A DNA stretch of 63,822 nt from Duganella lactea (GCF_009857505.1 NZ_WWCP01000037.1:1-63822); one strand, 5' to 3'. Positions 8,189 through 18,853 are shown, counted from the stretch's first letter. Notes: generated by a model not told the origin, from the sequence alone. Translations and numbers: made by a program.

Positions 8189-10467
8189 CTACGGGCGTCC
8201 CCAATCAAATCACTGACTGCGTCGAGCAGCGTCTCGTCATGGAAGCTGCCTTTGGTCAGATAGTAGTCGGCGCCTGCCGAAAGGCCGCGGGCGCGGTCTT
8301 CGGGGCGATCTTTATAAGAGACTATCATGACTGGGATCTTGTGAAGATGTATATCTTTCTTAATCAAGGTTACTAGTTCGATGCCGTCCATGCGCGGCAT
8401 GTCGACGTCGGTGATGACCAGATCGTAGTCACCGCTGCGCACCACGTTCCAGCCATCGATGCCGTCGATGGCGATATCGACCAGGAAGCCGCGCGCGAGC
8501 AACAGCTTGCGCTCCATTTCGCGCACCGTGAGCGAGTCGTCGACCACCAGGATGCGTTTGGTTTTGCGCCGTTCGGCGGTGTCGGACTTGGCCAGTTGAT
8601 GCAGGCCGCCTTCGTGCAGCAACTTGTCGATCGATAGCAGCAGGTCGGGCACGTCGAGGATCAGCACCGGCTCGCCATTGTCGAGCAGGGCGGCGGCGGC
8701 GATGTCGCGCATCTTGCCGAAGATCGGGTCGATCGCCTGCACCGCCAGGCTTTGTTCGCCACGGATGGCGTCCACCACCAGCGCGTAGCGGCGCGCGCCG
8801 GCGCCGATCACCACCACCGGCAGCTCCGCTCCTTCGGCGCTGGTGTCGCCCAGTTCCAGCACCTGCGAAGCCGAGACCAGGCCTAGATGCTCACCGCCGA
8901 AGTCGAAGAACTGCTTGTTCTCCAGCGTGTGGATGGCGGTCTGCGGCACCTTGAGCACGCGCTCCACCTGCACGATGGGCACGGCGTAGGCTTCGCCTTT
9001 GACGTCGACCACCAGCGCGCGCATGATCGACTGCGTCAGCGGCAGCGTGATGTGGGTGCGGAAGCCGACTCCCAGTTCGGACTCGATGCGCACCGTGCCG
9101 TTCTGTGAACGGATGGTCTCGTGCACGATGTCCAGGCCGACGCCGCGGCCGGAGATCTCGGTGATGTTGTCCTTCAGGCTGAAGGCGGGCAGGAACAGAA
9201 ATTCCAGCAGCTCCGCCGGCGACATGGCGGCGGCCATCTGCGCCGGCGCCATCTTGCGTTCGATGACGCGGGCGCGGATTTTTTCGATGTTGACGCCCTT
9301 GCCATCGTCGCTGATTTCGATGCTCAGCATACCGGCGCGGTGGCGCGCCTCCAGCACGATGGTGCCGGTGCCCGGCTTGCCGGCGGCGAGGCGTTCGGCG
9401 GCGCTGTCCATGCCGTGGTCGATGGCGTTGCGCAGCATGTGGTTGATCGGGCTTTCGATCTTGGCCAGGATGTCGCGGTCGACCAGTGTGTCTTCGCCGA
9501 TTATCTGCAATTGCACGTCCTTGCCCAGGTTGCGCGCGAGGTCGCGCACCATGCGCGGGAAGTGCTGCACGCCGTCGCGGAAAGGACGCATGCGCAGCGT
9601 CAGCACCTCGTCCACCAGGCTTTGCGAGACACCCAGCAGGCGGCGCTCGTAGGCTTCGATGTCGGCGATGTGCTCCAGCACGAATTGCTTCAGCGGGTGG
9701 GTTTTCTGCAGCGCCAGCAGGGACTTCTCTTTGAGACCGGCGTCGTTGCTGTTGGAGATGGCTTCGTGCAGTTGCTCGATGATCGAGAACAGGCTGCTCT
9801 GGTTGCGCTTGAAGCGCTGCAGGTTCTGTACGAAGGGATGCATCTGGTGCGCGTTGATGCGCGATTCGCTGGCCAGCGAGAGCAGCTTGTCGAAGTTTTG
9901 CGCTTGCTTGAGTGGCGGGAGCGAGCGGCGTTCCTGGGTGTCTTCGACGGCGGGAGCCTCCGTCGCGTCAGTTTCTTGGGTTGTGGCGTTCGCCGGCACG
10001 ACCGGTGGCGGTGGCGGTGGCGGTGGCGGGGCCAGGTTGATCGGATCTGGCAGGAAGGCGATGGTGCGTACCGCGTCCATGGTGCGCGTAATCTGCTCAC
10101 CGTTGGCGGCCAGCCAGGCTTCCACTTCGCCTTCCTTCAGGCGCGCCAGTTGCACGATCAGGTCCACACCCGCCAGCAGCGCGTCGACGCGGTTCGGCGT
10201 CAACGCCAGCTTGCCGTTTTGCGCGGCGATGAAAGCGTCCTCCATGCCATGCGCCAGCTGCACCACCACTTCCAGCCCGACGATGGCGGCGGCGCCCTTG
10301 ATCGAGTGCGCCGCGCGCATCATCGATTCCACCGCGCCGGCGTCGTCCTTCAGGCGTTCCATGGCCAGCAGACCATCGGTGAGGATCTGCGTCTGGCCGT
10401 CGGCCTCCATGCGGAACAGGTCCTGCATGGAGAACTGGCTCAGGTCTCCGTTGTTATCGGCGCTCAT
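8185..10467 (-). CDS. wspE: hybrid chemotaxis histidine kinase WspE (CheA-REC)
   Basis: 760 residues. An N-terminal HPt domain carries His54 in AAHSIKGAAAIVG. A low-complexity Pro-rich linker (nine prolines in a row, near residue 147) follows. Then come the dimer/ATPase core (N box HMLRNAIDHGMDS, G boxes DDGKGVN and SGRGVGLDIV), a CheW-like coupling domain, and a C-terminal receiver with VLITDVDMPRMDG-like phospho-Asp (read as VITDVDMPRMDG). It should autophosphorylate when the receptors are active and pass phosphate to WspR and WspF. Overlaps wspD and wspF by 4 bp on either side, so coupled translation is likely. Confidence 0.95.
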   Translation of the reverse strand: MSADNNGDLSQFSMQDLFRMEADGQTQILTDGLLAMERLKDDAGAVESMMRAAHSIKGAAAIVGLEVVVQLAHGMEDAFIAAQNGKLALTPNRVDALLAGVDLIVQLARLKEGEVEAWLAANGEQITRTMDAVRTIAFLPDPINLAPPPPPPPPPVVPANATTQETDATEAPAVEDTQERRSLPPLKQAQNFDKLLSLASESRINAHQMHPFVQNLQRFKRNQSSLFSIIEQLHEAISNSNDAGLKEKSLLALQKTHPLKQFVLEHIADIEAYERRLLGVSQSLVDEVLTLRMRPFRDGVQHFPRMVRDLARNLGKDVQLQIIGEDTLVDRDILAKIESPINHMLRNAIDHGMDSAAERLAAGKPGTGTIVLEARHRAGMLSIEISDDGKGVNIEKIRARVIERKMAPAQMAAAMSPAELLEFLFLPAFSLKDNITEISGRGVGLDIVHETIRSQNGTVRIESELGVGFRTHITLPLTQSIMRALVVDVKGEAYAVPIVQVERVLKVPQTAIHTLENKQFFDFGGEHLGLVSASQVLELGDTSAEGAELPVVVIGAGARRYALVVDAIRGEQSLAVQAIDPIFGKMRDIAAAALLDNGEPVLILDVPDLLLSIDKLLHEGGLHQLAKSDTAERRKTKRILVVDDSLTVREMERKLLLARGFLVDIAIDGIDGWNVVRSGDYDLVITDVDMPRMDGIELVTLIKKDIHLHKIPVMIVSYKDRPEDRARGLSAGADYYLTKGSFHDETLLDAVSDLIGDARR

Positions 10468-11156
10468 CGCAGGCTCCTCGCGAGTTGATGGCCGATCAGC
10501 GTTTCATCCAGCGCGCCGATGCGCATGTCGCCATGCGTGATCACGCCGGCGAGGAAGCGCGACAGACCCTTGTTGATGGTGGCCGCCGGCGTCTGCATCT
10601 GGTTGCTGGCGTGGCGCAGTATGCCGTGCAGGTCGGCCACCGGCAAGGCATAGGCCTGGTCTTCCCATTGTGTCAGCAGCAGGCGCGCAAACGTGTGGCG
10701 GTCGGTGGCGGCTTCGCCTTCGCTGTCGTCGATGCCCAGCAGCTCGGCCAGCGACATGCAGGGATACAGCGTGCCGCCGACGTTGACGATGCCGCTCAGT
10801 CCACGCGAACCGCGATGCGGCAGCCGGTGTGGCTTGGCGGTCGGCGCCACCGACACGAACATGCGCGTCGGTAGCGACAGCCATTCGCGGCCGACGCGGA
10901 ACACCAGACAGGAGGCGTCCAGTTGCCGGGTGTCGCCGGCGGCCTGGCGGAAATGCGCGGCCCATTCACGCTTGTAGTCCGCGCCGACGGGACGCTGCAG
11001 GTTTTTCTGCGCGGCGCTGGCGTAGACGCCGCAGTTGCGACAGTGGACGGCCTGCGCCAGTTTGTCGCAACGCTGGTCGCCGTTCACGCCGATGACGTTC
11101 CAGCAGTCCTGGACATCAACGACATCGGCGGCGACGGGAGAGGTGGTTGTGCTCAT
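10464..11156 (-). CDS. wspD: CheW-like coupling protein WspD
   Basis: 230 residues with a CheW-like domain over roughly residues 75-225. The N-terminal extension DCWNVIGVNGDQRCDKL and AVHCRNCGVYASAA, with four to five conserved Cys, is the WspD hallmark that separates it from WspB. The Cys cluster might bind metal; that is not established here. It tethers the WspE kinase to the receptors together with WspB. The start lies 12 bp after the wspC stop, and the end overlaps wspE. Confidence 0.93.
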   Translation of the reverse strand: MSTTTSPVAADVVDVQDCWNVIGVNGDQRCDKLAQAVHCRNCGVYASAAQKNLQRPVGADYKREWAAHFRQAAGDTRQLDASCLVFRVGREWLSLPTRMFVSVAPTAKPHRLPHRGSRGLSGIVNVGGTLYPCMSLAELLGIDDSEGEAATDRHTFARLLLTQWEDQAYALPVADLHGILRHASNQMQTPAATINKGLSRFLAGVITHGDMRIGALDETLIGHQLARSLR

Positions 11157-11168
11157 GGTTTAGCGTCT

Positions 11169-12419
11169 TCAGGATGCTTGCTGGCGTTGGTAGATGCGGG
11201 CGGCGCGCGCCTTTAGCGTGGCGGCGCCACTGGCGTCGTTGTTGGCTTCCGCCAGCAGCGCCAGGTGGCACAGCGCTTGGTAGTGGTCCGGTTGCAGGTA
11301 GATGCAGCGCTTCCAGTAGTCTTCGGCCATCTTCGGCTGCTGGTTCAATTCGTTCAGCAGGCCGAGGATGAAGTAGGCCTCGGCCGATTCCGGCTGCTGC
11401 GCCAGATGGTCGCGGCAGTGTTTTTCAGCGGCTTTGATGTCGCTCAGGTCGGCCAGGCGCCGGGCTTCGGCCAGCAGGTCAAGCGCCGGCGCCGCTGTCG
11501 GCGCGCGCGGCGCCGGGGGCGGGGATGGCGGCAGCGATGGCGGCGAGGCGATGCTGCGCGCGGCCAGCGGCGGCACTGGCTTGGCGACGACGCGCGGCGC
11601 GTGCGCCGGCTTGACCACTGGCTTGAGCACCGGTTTGGTCGGCGGCGCGGTTTCCTTCATCAGTCCGAAAGCCTGGCTATGGGACAGTGGCGTAAAGCCG
11701 TGGCTGCAGAACGACGGCACTTCGGCGTAGCCGGCGAACAGCTGGCCGTCGTCCGCCAGCAGCGCGCGCAGTTTGGCGATGGCGGCCTTGGTGGTCGGCT
11801 TGTCGAAGTAGATCAGCAGATTACGGCAGAACACCACGTCGTAGTAGCCGGTACGCGCGGCCAGGTCGAATTCCAGCAGGTTTCCCTGTGCGAAGCGCAC
11901 CTGCTTGCGGATGTCGTCGTTGACGCGGTAGTCGCCGTCGCCGTCGCTGCTGAAGTGGCGATCCCGGAACGCCATGTTCTGCGCGCGAAAGGCGTTGTGA
12001 CCGTAGATGCCGCTCTTGGCGCGCGCCACGCAGGTGGGGCTGATGTCGAAGGCGTCGACCATAAAATTCCGCGACGGGATGCCGGCGTCGGTCAGCACCA
12101 TGGCGATGGTGTACGGCTCCTCGCCGCCCGCGCAGGGAATGGAGAGAATGCGCAGCCGCCGTTCGCTGTTGGCCGCCAGGCGCGCGCGCACGAATTCGCT
12201 CATCGCCACAAACGCCTGCGGGTCGCGGTAGAACCACGATTCAGGCACCACCACCAGTTCCACCAGCGCCGTCATCTCGGCCGGCGTCATCTGCCGCAGG
12301 TAGGCATCGGGGTCGCTGACGGCGTTGTGCTCCATGCGGTGCTTGATGGCCCGCTCGACCACCGGTTTGGACAGGTTCAAGCCGGTGGCTGTGCGCAGCA
12401 GCGACTGGGCCGGCGTCAT
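11169..12419 (-). CDS. wspC: chemoreceptor methyltransferase WspC (CheR plus TPR)
   Basis: 416 residues. A CheR methyltransferase domain occupies about 1-270, with the SAM site ILSIPCAGGEEPYTIAM, DAFDISPTCV and the VVFCRNLLIYF motif. A Pro/Ala-rich linker (about 272-325) leads to two or three TPR repeats (about 330-410). It methylates receptor glutamates using S-adenosylmethionine and opposes WspF. The TPR-bearing form is normal for WspC. Overlaps wspB by 4 bp. Confidence 0.95.
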   Translation of the reverse strand: MTPAQSLLRTATGLNLSKPVVERAIKHRMEHNAVSDPDAYLRQMTPAEMTALVELVVVPESWFYRDPQAFVAMSEFVRARLAANSERRLRILSIPCAGGEEPYTIAMVLTDAGIPSRNFMVDAFDISPTCVARAKSGIYGHNAFRAQNMAFRDRHFSSDGDGDYRVNDDIRKQVRFAQGNLLEFDLAARTGYYDVVFCRNLLIYFDKPTTKAAIAKLRALLADDGQLFAGYAEVPSFCSHGFTPLSHSQAFGLMKETAPPTKPVLKPVVKPAHAPRVVAKPVPPLAARSIASPPSLPPSPPPAPRAPTAAPALDLLAEARRLADLSDIKAAEKHCRDHLAQQPESAEAYFILGLLNELNQQPKMAEDYWKRCIYLQPDHYQALCHLALLAEANNDASGAATLKARAARIYQRQQAS

Positions 12420-12874
12420 GCCGCCGCTCCGTCACGCTGGAACAGCAGCGCGCGTAGTTCCTCCGGCAGCAGATGCTCCAGCCCCACCAGTTGCAGCATG
12501 CCTTGCGCGTCGCTGGCCACCTGGCCGAGGAAGGGCGCGGCTTGCACGCCGCTGTCGAGCAGTTGATCGTCGCGCACCTCCTGCACGCCCAGTACGCGCT
12601 CGGCGCGCAGGCCCAGTGCATGGTGCGCGCCTTCCGGTGTGACATAGTCGGCGACGATGATGCGCGTGTCGAAGTGGTCGGCGCCGCTTGGCAGGCCGCT
12701 GGCGCGGCACAAGTCGATCACCGGCACCGACGCGCCGTGCAGGTCCATCAGGCCGGCCACGCTGTCCGGCGCCAGCGGCAGCAGCTTCAATTCCACCAGC
12801 GGCAGCACGCGCACCACATCGCGCAGGCGCAGGCCGTAACGGTCGGCGCCGATGTGGAAGACGAGGAGTTTCAT
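12416..12874 (-). CDS. wspB: CheW-like coupling protein WspB
   Basis: 152 residues, a single CheW domain (starts MKLLVFHIGADRYGL; LMDLHGASVPVIDLCR is the usual core strand). It links the WspA receptors to the WspE kinase. It lies 22 bp after the stop of the nearer wspA paralogue and overlaps wspC by 4 bp. Confidence 0.93.
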   Translation of the reverse strand: MKLLVFHIGADRYGLRLRDVVRVLPLVELKLLPLAPDSVAGLMDLHGASVPVIDLCRASGLPSGADHFDTRIIVADYVTPEGAHHALGLRAERVLGVQEVRDDQLLDSGVQAAPFLGQVASDAQGMLQLVGLEHLLPEELRALLFQRDGAAA

Positions 12875-12896
12875 GGTCTCAGCTCCCGCGCCCCGC

Positions 12897-14714
12897 TTAA
12901 ACCGCCACGGCGAAGTTGGCGACGCTGGTCTGCAGATCGCCAGCCGCGTACTGCAACTGGTGCACCGCTTCGCTGGTGGCCTTCAGCGATTCGACCGTCT
13001 GCTGGGTGGCATCGTTCAGTTGCATCATGGTGGCGGTGATTTGCTCCGCCCCCACCGCCTGCGACTGCATCCCTTGCAGCACCACGTCGAACTGCGGCGC
13101 CAGTTTCTGCACCTGATCCATCACGCCGGATAACTGGTCGGTCACCTGGCGCACCTCGCCCACGCTGCGGCGGATCTCTTCGGAGAATTTGTCCATGCCC
13201 ATCACGCTGGCGGAGACGGCCGACTGCATCTCTTTCAGCATCTGCTCGATGTCCCAGGTGGAGACCGAAGTCTGGTCGGCCAGCCGGCGGATTTCGGTGG
13301 CCACCACCGAGAAGCCGCGCCCGGCCTCGCCAGCCTTCTCGGCCTCGATGGCGGCGTTCAGCGACAGGATGTTGGTCTGGTCGGCCACCTTGGTGATGGT
13401 GATCAGCACACTGTTGATGTTGGAGGCTTTTTCGGAGAGGGCCGCCAGCTTGGCGTTGATCGAGTCGGTGGCCGACACCATGTGCTGCATGGTGCCATCC
13501 ATGCGGCGCAGGTTGTTCTGCGCATCGGCGGTGGCGTGGGTGGTGTAGTCGGCCACCGCTGTGGCTTCCTCCATGGTCTTCAGCAGCTGCGAGGTGTTGG
13601 CCGAGATTTCCTTGGTGGTGCTGAGGATCTCGACGCTGGTCTGCGCCTGCTCGATGCCGGTGGCCTCTTGCTGCTTGGCCGAGGCGGCGATTTCGGTGGC
13701 CGAGGTGGTGACCTGGATGCCGGCCTTCTGCACGTTGTTCAGCAGCGCGCGCAGGTTGTCGAACATGCGGTCCAGGCCCAGGGCCAGGCGGCCGATGGCG
13801 TCATCGCCGGTCACTTCGATTTTGCCGGTCAGGTCGCCCGACGCCGCTTTCGACACCACGCCCAGCAGCGAGTCGACCTTGGCGCGCAGCGCGTTGGTGG
13901 CGGCCAGCTCATTGGCCTGGCTGTCCTGGATTGACTGCGCCATGCGGTTGAACTCCGTCGATACCTCGCCCAGTTCATCGGCCGACAGCACCTGCGCGCG
14001 GGCGCCGGGATCGCCGGCGGCGATGCGGTTGACCGCCTGCGTCAGATTGTCCAGCGGCGCGAGCAGCGCGCGCACCAGAATCCAGACGATGCCCAGGGAC
14101 AGCGCGATGCACACCACGCCGCCGCCGGACAGGATCATGCGCATGGTTTCCTGCAGCCGCTCGCTCGCCTTGGAGCGTTCGGCCAGCAGGCGTTTTTCTT
14201 CGTCGGCGGCCTCGTTCATGAATTTGTAGATGGCGCCGATGGCCGAGCTGTTGGTATTGGCCAGTTGCGGCATGCGGCCCATGGTATCGGCGGCGCCGGG
14301 TTTGTCGCCCAGTTCCTGGCGCATTTTGAGTTGGGAGTCGATGACGTCAAGACGCCAGGCGTTGATCATGTCGTGCAGTTTCTTGAAGCGCTCCACCTGG
14401 GCCGGATTATCGGCGGTGAGCTTTTGCAGTTCGTTGACGGAGGCCGGCAGATCGGTCATCTCCTTGCGGGTGCGTTCAAGGCGCTCCGCGGACCCGGTCA
14501 GGTAATAGCCGCGCGCCTCCACCTGTACTTGCAGCAGATCGTTGCGTAGCACGTCGATGGCCTGGATCACGTCCATCGTGTGGCGATCCCACGTATTGGC
14601 CTCGGACAGGCTGTTGAAACGGTTGTACGCGATCGACAGCAAGATCAGGATGATGGCCAGGATGGCGCCGAAACTGAGGTAAAGCTTCTTCTTGATGCTC
14701 AAGTCTTTAAACAT
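12897..14714 (-). CDS. wspA: methyl-accepting chemoreceptor, WspA paralogue 1 (CHASE3 sensor)
   Basis: 605 residues. TM1 lies at about 12-29, a helical CHASE3-like periplasmic domain at about 30-187 (contains VEARGYYLTGSAERLERT), TM2 at about 188-212, then HAMP and a long cytoplasmic helical hairpin. The signalling tip ADQTNILSLNAAIEAEKAG with GEAGRGF is the WspA-type variant, followed by LADQTSVSTWDIEQMLKEMQ. It should sense surface contact or an envelope signal and control WspE. A Shine-Dalgarno GGAGAG precedes the ATG. Its signalling domain is nearly identical to that of the next upstream gene while its sensor domain is different. There is no CheR-docking pentapeptide at the C-terminus. 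Confidence 0.92.
   Translation of the reverse strand: MFKDLSIKKKLYLSFGAILAIILILLSIAYNRFNSLSEANTWDRHTMDVIQAIDVLRNDLLQVQVEARGYYLTGSAERLERTRKEMTDLPASVNELQKLTADNPAQVERFKKLHDMINAWRLDVIDSQLKMRQELGDKPGAADTMGRMPQLANTNSSAIGAIYKFMNEAADEEKRLLAERSKASERLQETMRMILSGGGVVCIALSLGIVWILVRALLAPLDNLTQAVNRIAAGDPGARAQVLSADELGEVSTEFNRMAQSIQDSQANELAATNALRAKVDSLLGVVSKAASGDLTGKIEVTGDDAIGRLALGLDRMFDNLRALLNNVQKAGIQVTTSATEIAASAKQQEATGIEQAQTSVEILSTTKEISANTSQLLKTMEEATAVADYTTHATADAQNNLRRMDGTMQHMVSATDSINAKLAALSEKASNINSVLITITKVADQTNILSLNAAIEAEKAGEAGRGFSVVATEIRRLADQTSVSTWDIEQMLKEMQSAVSASVMGMDKFSEEIRRSVGEVRQVTDQLSGVMDQVQKLAPQFDVVLQGMQSQAVGAEQITATMMQLNDATQQTVESLKATSEAVHQLQYAAGDLQTSVANFAVAV
13151..13432. repeat. near-identical coding repeat shared by the two wspA paralogues, copy 1
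   Basis: This 282-nt stretch of the receptor signalling domain aligns without gaps to 15040-15321 (offset 1889). I count 7 differences by eye. The flanking sensor regions are clearly diverged, so the block looks homogenised by gene conversion or preserved from a recent duplication. Confidence 0.85.
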
Positions 14715-14785
14715 GTTCTCTCCAGGGCTGGCAGGCGCCAGTGTGCAGTTGGCATTGTCCCATACCGGCCGTATTTTTTGGGTTT

Positions 14786-16579
14786 TCAGGCGGCGATCAA
14801 AAAGGAGGCGGCGCTGGTCTGCAACCCGCCGGCGGCATACTGCAACTGGTGTACCGCCTCGCTGGTCGATTTCAGCGATTCCACCGTTTGCTGGGTGGCT
14901 TCGTTTAACTGCATCATGGTCTGGTTGATCTGGGTGGCGCCGACGGCCTGCGACTGCATCCCCTGCAACACCAGTTCGAATTGCGGCGCCAGTTGCCGCA
15001 CCTGGTCCATCACGCCGGACAGCTGGTCGGTCACCTGTCGCACCTCGCCCACGCTGCGGCGGATCTCTTCGGAGAATTTGTCCATGCCCATCACGCTGGC
15101 GGAGACGGCCGACTGCATCTCTTTGAGCATCTGCTCGATATCCCAGGTGGAGACCGAGGTCTGGTCGGCCAGCCGGCGAATTTCGGTGGCCAGCACCGAG
15201 AAGCCGCGCCCGGCCTCGCCGGCCTTCTCGGCCTCGATGGCGGCGTTCAGCGACAGGATGTTGGTTTGGTCGGCCACCTTGGTGATGGTGATCAGCACAC
15301 TGTTGATGTTGGAGGCTTTTTCCGACAGCGCCGCCAGCTTGGCGTTGATCGAGTCGGTGGCGGCCACCATGTTGCGCATGGTGCCGTCCATGCCTTTGAG
15401 GTTGTCCTGCGCGTCGGCGGTGGCGTGGGTGGTGTAGTCGGCCACGCTGGTGGCTTCCTCCATGGTCCTGACCAGCTCCGCGATGCTGGCGGAGATTTCC
15501 CTGGTGGTGCTGAGGATCTCGATGCTGGTCTGCGCCTGTTCGACCCCGGTGGCCTCCTGCTGCTTGGCCGAGGCGGCGATCTCGGTGGCCGAGGTGGTGA
15601 CCTGAATGCCGGCTTTCTGCACTTCGTTGATCAGGGAGCGCAGGTTGCCGAACATGCGGTCCAGCCCCTCGGCCAGTTGGCCGATGGCGTCATTGCCGCG
15701 TACTTCGATCTTGCCGGTCAGGTCGCCGGCGGCGGCTTTCGACACCACGCCGAGCAGCGAATCGACCTTGGACCTGAGCAGGTTGGTGGCCGCCAGCTCC
15801 TTGGCGTGGCTGTTCTGGATGGCCTGCGCCATTTGATTGAAGCCCTGCGACATCTGACCCAGTTCATCGCGCGAGGTAACCTTCACCCGCGCGCCCTGGT
15901 CGCCGCCGGCGATGCGCTCCACCACCGAGGCCAGGCGGCTGATCGGGGCGCCCAGTGCCTGCCGCAGCACCGCGCCGATCACCAGCGCCAGTGCCGTGCA
16001 GACGCCGCCACCGAGCACCAGCAGCAGCATCATCGATTCCGACAAGTCGGTGGTGGTCCTGGTGCGTTCGGTCAGCAGGAGGTTCTCCTGGTCGGTGATT
16101 TCCTTGATCATGGCACGCGCGTCGGCCATGGTGCGGCCGCCGACGCGCACCTCGTCCGGGTTTGCCGTTTGCGCGCCGGCACCGCGCTTCTCCAGTTGCG
16201 GGTTGATGACCTTATTCAGCCAGTCATTGACGAAGGGGACGAGCTTTTGCATGCGCGCCTGCTGCGCGGGGTTGTCGGCGGTAAGCCTGGTGATCTCCGC
16301 CAGATGGCGGCGCAAGATTTCTGTTTCGTTGCTGATGCGTTGCAGGGCGGTGACGTCGCCGGTCAGCAGGTAGCCGCGCGTCGAACTCTGGATCTGCACC
16401 ATCGCGGTTTCGATCTGGTTCGCTTCCAGCAGCACCTGCATGGTGTGCAGGTCCCAGCCACTGGCGGTCGACAGCTTGGTGAAGTTGGTGTAGGCCAGCG
16501 CCAGCAGCAGCACGATGAGGGCAACGATGACGCCGAAACCACCGGCGAGTTTTTTCTTGATACTGAGGTTCTTCAGCAT
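14786..16579 (-). CDS. wspA: methyl-accepting chemoreceptor, WspA paralogue 2 (CHASE3 sensor)
   Basis: 597 residues from the ATG at 16579, chosen because GGAG sits five nt upstream and the protein then begins MLKNLSIKKKLAGGF, parallel to MFKDLSIKKKLYLSF in the next gene. An upstream in-frame ATG at 16621 would add 14 residues inside the argG terminator. The architecture is TM1, CHASE3-like sensor (SSTRGYLLTGDVTALQR), TM2, HAMP, signalling hairpin. The signalling half is almost the same as paralogue 1; the periplasmic half is not. It is the first gene of the wsp run, with 71 bp before paralogue 1, so two sensors feed one kinase. Confidence 0.9.
   Translation of the reverse strand: MLKNLSIKKKLAGGFGVIVALIVLLLALAYTNFTKLSTASGWDLHTMQVLLEANQIETAMVQIQSSTRGYLLTGDVTALQRISNETEILRRHLAEITRLTADNPAQQARMQKLVPFVNDWLNKVINPQLEKRGAGAQTANPDEVRVGGRTMADARAMIKEITDQENLLLTERTRTTTDLSESMMLLLVLGGGVCTALALVIGAVLRQALGAPISRLASVVERIAGGDQGARVKVTSRDELGQMSQGFNQMAQAIQNSHAKELAATNLLRSKVDSLLGVVSKAAAGDLTGKIEVRGNDAIGQLAEGLDRMFGNLRSLINEVQKAGIQVTTSATEIAASAKQQEATGVEQAQTSIEILSTTREISASIAELVRTMEEATSVADYTTHATADAQDNLKGMDGTMRNMVAATDSINAKLAALSEKASNINSVLITITKVADQTNILSLNAAIEAEKAGEAGRGFSVLATEIRRLADQTSVSTWDIEQMLKEMQSAVSASVMGMDKFSEEIRRSVGEVRQVTDQLSGVMDQVRQLAPQFELVLQGMQSQAVGATQINQTMMQLNEATQQTVESLKSTSEAVHQLQYAAGGLQTSAASFLIAA
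15040..15321. repeat. near-identical coding repeat shared by the two wspA paralogues, copy 2
   Basis: Partner of the block at 13151-13432: 282 nt, no gaps, 7 differences counted by eye. It covers the receptor tip that contacts the kinase and coupling proteins. Confidence 0.85.
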
Positions 16580-16620
16580 GGGTGCTCCACTCACGATCAG
16601 GATGTGGAGCCAATGTATCA

Positions 16621-16649
16621 AAAAAAAGGCCGCTCAGCGAGCGGCCTTT
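16621..16649 (-). terminator. rho-independent terminator of argG
   Basis: Read on the minus strand, an 11-bp stem (AAAGGCCGCTC, loop GCT, GAGCGGCCTTT) ends in a run of T, starting 25 nt after the argG stop. It separates the arginine genes from the wsp operon, which therefore needs its own promoter in the short gap before 16579. A TTGATA at 16616-16621 (minus) is a possible -35, but no good -10 was found. Confidence 0.85.
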
Positions 16650-16674
16650 CTTGAGCAGGCGAGAGCGGCGAGGC

Positions 16675-17907
<1,233 letters not shown>

Positions 17908-17926
17908 GATTGATCCCAGTTGAAGA

Positions 17927-18853
17927 TTACTTGTTTTCTATGCGCCCGAGCAGCAGGTACTCGATCAACGCTTTTTGAATGTGCAGGCGGTTTTCCGCCT
18001 CGTCCCACACCACCGACTGCGGGCCGTCGATGACGTCGGCCGCGACTTCCTCGCCGCGGTGGGCGGGCAGGCAGTGCATGAACAGCGCGTCCGGCGCGGC
18101 GCGCGCCATCTTGGCGCTGTCGACGATCCAGCCGTCGAAGGCCTTCAGGCGGGCGGCGTTTTCCTCTTCGTAGCCCATGCTGGTCCAGACGTCGGTGTTG
18201 ACCAGGTGCGCGCCCTCGCAGGCGTCGGACGGATTCTTGAAGAAGGTGTAGCGGTCGGTCGAGACCAGCGACATGTCCATCTCGTAGCCGTGCGGGGTCG
18301 AGACGTTGACGTGGAAGCCGAATACCTCGGCCGCCTGCAGCCACGAATACAGCATGTTGTTGGCGTCGCCCACCCAGGCCACGATCTTGCCTTTGATCGA
18401 GCCGCGATGCTCGATGTAGGTGAAGATGTCGGCGGCCACCTGGCACGGATGGTGTTCGTTGGTCAGGCCATTAATCACCGGCACGCGCGAGTTGGCGGCG
18501 AAACGCTCGATGATGTCCTGGCCGAAGGTGCGCACCATGATGATGTCGCACATGCGCGACATGACCTGGCCGGCGTCTTCCACCGGCTCGCCGCGGCCCA
18601 GTTGGGAATCGCGGGTGTTGAGGTAGATGGCGGCGCCGCCCAACTGGTGCATGCCAGCCTCGAACGAGAGGCGGGTGCGGGTCGAGTTCTTGTCGAACAC
18701 CATGACCAGCGTGCGGTCGATCATCGGGTGATAGATCTCGTAGTTCTTGAACTTGCGCTTGATGATATGCGCGCGTTCGATGACGTACTCATACTCTTCC
18801 AGCGTGAGGTCGGAAAACTGCAGGTAATGCTTGATCGTTTTTTGGATAGGCAT
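17927..18853 (-). CDS. argF: ornithine carbamoyltransferase, anabolic
   Basis: 308 residues. The carbamoyl-phosphate site is STRTRLSFEAG (near residue 57), the ornithine/active site is HCLPAHRGEEV, and VINGLTNEHHPCQ is conserved. It makes citrulline from ornithine and carbamoyl phosphate. The upstream region (minus strand) carries a TATAAT at 18891-18896 without a convincing -35. Transcription probably continues into argG. Confidence 0.97.
   Translation of the reverse strand: MPIQKTIKHYLQFSDLTLEEYEYVIERAHIIKRKFKNYEIYHPMIDRTLVMVFDKNSTRTRLSFEAGMHQLGGAAIYLNTRDSQLGRGEPVEDAGQVMSRMCDIIMVRTFGQDIIERFAANSRVPVINGLTNEHHPCQVAADIFTYIEHRGSIKGKIVAWVGDANNMLYSWLQAAEVFGFHVNVSTPHGYEMDMSLVSTDRYTFFKNPSDACEGAHLVNTDVWTSMGYEEENAARLKAFDGWIVDSAKMARAAPDALFMHCLPAHRGEEVAADVIDGPQSVVWDEAENRLHIQKALIEYLLLGRIENK

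Noticed and set aside
9121..10488. 455-residue plus-strand frame opposite wspE
   Set aside because: Rich in His, Gln, Arg and Asp with no recognisable motif; the minus strand encodes a full CheA-type kinase with all catalytic boxes.
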